A DNA stretch of 17,105 nt, taken from positions 1 through 17,105 of the forward strand of contig CAYWFU010000069.1 of NCBI GenBank assembly GCA_964457585.1, given 5' to 3'. The first letter of the stretch is position 1. Every line of letters starts with the position of its first letter. Shown piece after piece: positions 15,338-17,105 of this stretch. The translations under genes and the position numbers were made by a program. This stretch comes from CAYWFU01 sp964457585. Its GTDB lineage: Bacteria > JACRDZ01. The notes beneath the pieces are model-generated. The model was given only the letters and a program-made list of their open reading frames with translations, was not told where the DNA came from and made no database searches.

Positions 15338-16516
15338 ATGAAATTATTTCTAATTGCGTTAAATTATCCTCCTGTTAAATCAGGAGATGCTGATTATGTA
15401 ATTAATTTATGTTCTTACTTTAAATGGAAATCAGAAGTAGATCCTTATTTAATTACTTCAAATTACCCAAATACACAATCAATTCAGGTTACAGATGATG
15501 GGATATATATCTTTCGTATAATGGAGAACTGGGGTATTAGTGAAATAATAAAGATATTAAAGCTAATAAAAAAGGAAAATCCTGAAATAATTCAAATTAA
15601 CTATGATAATGAATATTTTATTTCAAAATTTATTTTAGTTATGCTTCCATTTATAATTAAAAAATATAAACGTAATATTAAAATAGTCAGCTGTTTATTT
15701 TATAATAATGAAGATGCGGTTCCCAAAATTCGTTTAAATTTAAAAAAAATAATTAATTATAGTGATAATGTCATAGTTAATAATGATAAAGATATGAATT
15801 TTATTTTATCATGTTTCCCTAATTTCCGAAAAAAATTAAAAAAAGTATATAACCGTCCTAATATAGTACATAATCCCGGTATTACCGTAGATAGAGGGGA
15901 AGTACGGAAAAGATTGAAAATTTCTGAAGAAGGTATAATTCTTATTTATTTTGGTTTTATAAATAAAGATAAAAGACTTGACTATTTATTCCGTGCTTTG
16001 CGTCAGGTAGCAGATCAGGGGAAAGAGTTGAAATTGCTTATAATTGGGGCTCCTTTTGAAATAAAAAATAAAGAAGAGAATATAAAATATTATGAAGATT
16101 TAAAAAAATTATCCGAAGCTTTAAAATTAGACAATAATGTTTTTTGGGCTGGTTATTGCTCTCCAAAAGATATATCAATGAGTTTATTATCTTCCGATCT
16201 TGCAATACTTCCTTACAAAGATGGAGTTTCAGGTAAAAATACAAGTTTCTGGTCAGTTTTAGGACACGGAATTCCAACTATCACCACTATAACTAAAAAA
16301 GATACTCCTCCTGAATTATTAGTAAATAAAGAAAATGTTATTTTTGTATCAATAGATTCTGTCGATGAATTAAGCGAAGCAATAATTAAATATATAGAAG
16401 AACGAGAAGCATACAAAGAAATTGGAAATAAAGGTAAAAAACTCATAAGTGAAAAATATTCATGGGAAAACATGGTTAAAGAGCTTGAAAATATTTATAA
16501 GGGGGATATGGTATGA
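15338..16516 (+). CDS. GT4-like (GT-B fold) glycosyltransferase
   Basis: 392 residues, the usual size for a family 4 glycosyltransferase. The N-terminus MKLFLIALNYPPVKSGDADYVINL carries the GT4-type acceptor-side start. The nucleotide-sugar half begins near residue 205 (IILIYFGFINKDKRLDYLFRAL), followed by KLLIIGAP, VFWAGYCSPKDISMSLLSSDLAILPY and HGIPTITTITKKDTPPELLVNKENVIFV. The common E-x7-E donor motif reads GVSGKNTSFWSVLGHG, with no first Glu, as in a subset of the family. Likely role: transfer of a sugar to a glycan, lipid or natural product; donor and acceptor unknown. A GGAG ribosome site lies before the ATG. The last codons (YKGDMV) and the stop lie inside a 61-bp direct repeat. Divergent from glgC. 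Confidence 0.85.
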   Translation: MKLFLIALNYPPVKSGDADYVINLCSYFKWKSEVDPYLITSNYPNTQSIQVTDDGIYIFRIMENWGISEIIKILKLIKKENPEIIQINYDNEYFISKFILVMLPFIIKKYKRNIKIVSCLFYNNEDAVPKIRLNLKKIINYSDNVIVNNDKDMNFILSCFPNFRKKLKKVYNRPNIVHNPGITVDRGEVRKRLKISEEGIILIYFGFINKDKRLDYLFRALRQVADQGKELKLLIIGAPFEIKNKEENIKYYEDLKKLSEALKLDNNVFWAGYCSPKDISMSLLSSDLAILPYKDGVSGKNTSFWSVLGHGIPTITTITKKDTPPELLVNKENVIFVSIDSVDELSEAIIKYIEEREAYKEIGNKGKKLISEKYSWENMVKELENIYKGDMV

Positions 16517-16558
16517 AAGATTGAGGTTAAGGTTAAGGTTGAGGAAAGATTTAAATCA
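16498..16558 (+). repeat. Direct repeat copy 1 with RAGGTT hexamers
   Basis: This matches 17033-17093 at a constant offset of 535 bp, with only one mismatch from the ATG at 16513 onward and about four in the 15-18 bp before it. The core is GAGGTT-AAGGTT-AAGGTT-GAGG (16523-16544). It begins within the end of the glycosyltransferase gene and includes its stop codon. Both copies have a purine-rich ribosome-site-like stretch, then ATGAAAGATTGA, meaning a start codon with a stop two codons later. Confidence 0.9.
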
Positions 16559-16769
16559 CTCAAGTTGACTGACTTTTTTAGTTTTAAGATTAAGAATTAG
16601 CAATGATTTATGCATTTAAATCAAAAATCAAATATTAGATATCAAAATTATGGTGTCCTGCGGACAAATTATTTAATAAAAACTAAAAAATGTCACGAAG
16701 TGACACCTGAATTTTGATTTTTGATATTTAAATTTTAATTTTACACCTAAAAAGTCAGTCAACTTGAGT
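16558..16769. mobile_element. 212-bp MITE-like element with 21-bp terminal inverted repeats
   Basis: The ends 16558-16578 and 16749-16769 are perfect 21-bp inverted copies starting ACTCAAGTTGACTGAC. Inside are a second inverted pair (ATCAAAATT..GGTGTC at 16641-16657 with GACACC..AATTTTGAT at 16702-16718) and two short hairpins, TGTCC-TGC-GGACA (16654-16666) and TGTCAC-GAA-GTGACA (16691-16705). There is no reading frame of useful length. Its left end abuts the end of direct repeat copy 1. A target duplication is not clear. It would need a transposase supplied elsewhere. Confidence 0.8.
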
Positions 16770-16775
16770 TAATTA

Positions 16776-16810
16776 CCAGTTGCCAGTCACCAGTTGCCAG
16801 TTATCAGTTA
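16776..16810 (+). repeat. Heptad array YCAGTYR (5 units)
   Basis: Units CCAGTTG, CCAGTCA, CCAGTTG, CCAGTTA and TCAGTTA run without gaps, with CAG every 7 bp. It starts six bases after the right end of the MITE-like element. Confidence 0.9.
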
Positions 16811-16999
16811 TGATAAATCAAATTCTATATAATAAGCTAATTTAAGTCAAGAATTTTATTATACTATATTACTCAAGTCTATTCACGCAGCCAATTCCAT
16901 AAAAGAAAAAATATTCTCATGAAAAATTTTGATGGGAAATAAATTACTCAATATGAATCAAACAATATCCTCAATATTCATTATTTGCAATTTTAAATT
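16811..16999. other. Intergenic stretch with no recognisable gene
   Basis: AT-rich sequence with no supported reading frame or RNA gene on either strand. Together with the repeats around it, it forms the 589-bp non-coding right end of the window. It is the expected location of activator sites for the sigma54 promoter at 17000, but I see no clear paired site. Confidence 0.6.
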
Positions 17000-17015
17000 T
17001 GGCATAGCTTTTGCT
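17000..17015 (+). promoter_or_regulatory. Sigma54 (RpoN) -24/-12 promoter
   Basis: TGGCATAGCTTTTGCT matches the RpoN consensus TGGCAC-N5-TTGCW, with exactly 10 bp between the GG and the GC. The predicted transcript start is about 17026. A good ribosome site AAGGAG (17037-17042) and an ATG at 17048 follow. Such promoters require an AAA+ activator protein; none is encoded in the window. Confidence 0.75.
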
Positions 17016-17032
17016 TTTGTATACATAAAATT

Positions 17033-17093
17033 TAAGAAGGAGATGGGATGAAAGATTGAGGTTGAGGTTAAGGTTGAGGAAAGATTTAAATCA
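17033..17093 (+). repeat. Direct repeat copy 2, placed at a ribosome site and start codon
   Basis: Second copy of the 16498-16558 repeat, with core GAGGTT-GAGGTT-AAGGTT-GAGG. It contains AAGGAG and ATGAAAGATTGA, so the start codon is followed by a stop after two codons. It diverges from copy 1 at exactly the position where the MITE-like element begins in copy 1. The downstream sequence is cut by the window edge. Confidence 0.9.
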
Positions 17094-17105
17094 TTATATT
17101 GATTT

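Noticed and set aside
16513..16524. Start of a gene overlapping the glycosyltransferase stop (ATGA)
   Set aside because: The frame ends after three codons (ATG AAA GAT TGA), so there is no coding sequence to annotate.
16871..16878. Third copy of the MITE terminus (ACTCAAGT)
   Set aside because: Only 8 bases match and the similarity stops at once; expected by chance in this composition.

Overview
The window comes from an AT-rich bacterial genome with a two-membrane envelope. The evidence is a predicted outer-membrane beta-barrel ending in Phe, a lipobox lipoprotein and an exported binding protein. The codon use, the mix of genes and the many short interspersed repeats resemble uncultured Gram-negative lineages, but the sequence does not fix the phylum. 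Most intergenic gaps carry short periodic repeats or palindromes, so the genome looks strongly colonised by small non-coding repeats.

Layout, left to right. Positions 1-175 are a 7-bp-periodic array. On the minus strand it runs in frame into the C-terminus of a B12-binding/radical SAM protein (start 1951), which leaves the window open. A divergent plus-strand gene (2086-2895) encodes an orphan PhnD-like periplasmic binding protein behind a near-consensus sigma70 promoter. Positions 3046-9623 form a minus-strand signalling cluster, read in the order giant hybrid histidine kinase (Cache-like sensor, HAMP, GAF, HisKA/HATPase, three receivers), CheR methyltransferase, receiver-less CheB methylesterase, and a receiver-GAF-GGDEF diguanylate cyclase. 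Positions 9818-13523 are a second minus-strand operon: membrane class III adenylate/guanylate cyclase, TPR lipoprotein with an NTF2-like tail, and outer-membrane barrel. It ends in a clear intrinsic terminator.

Positions 13540-13960 are a repeat island of CCACAGAG-type repeats around an internally deleted GxxExxY gene. Then come glgC (ADP-glucose pyrophosphorylase, minus) and a divergent GT4-like glycosyltransferase (plus). The final 589 bp hold no supported gene. They contain a 212-bp MITE-like element with 21-bp terminal inverted repeats, another heptad array, a 61-bp direct repeat in two copies exactly 535 bp apart, and a consensus-quality sigma54 promoter just upstream of the second copy.

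Functionally, the two operons link envelope-sensing proteins to two nucleotide second messengers, c-di-GMP and probably cAMP. The chemotaxis-type adaptation enzymes sit next to a histidine kinase with no chemoreceptor in view. GlgC and the glycosyltransferase point to glycogen or surface-glycan synthesis. The observations most worth following up are the common 7-bp CAG spacing of several unrelated-looking arrays, its in-frame fusion to the radical SAM gene, the GxxExxY deletion remnant and the sigma54/repeat arrangement at the right edge.
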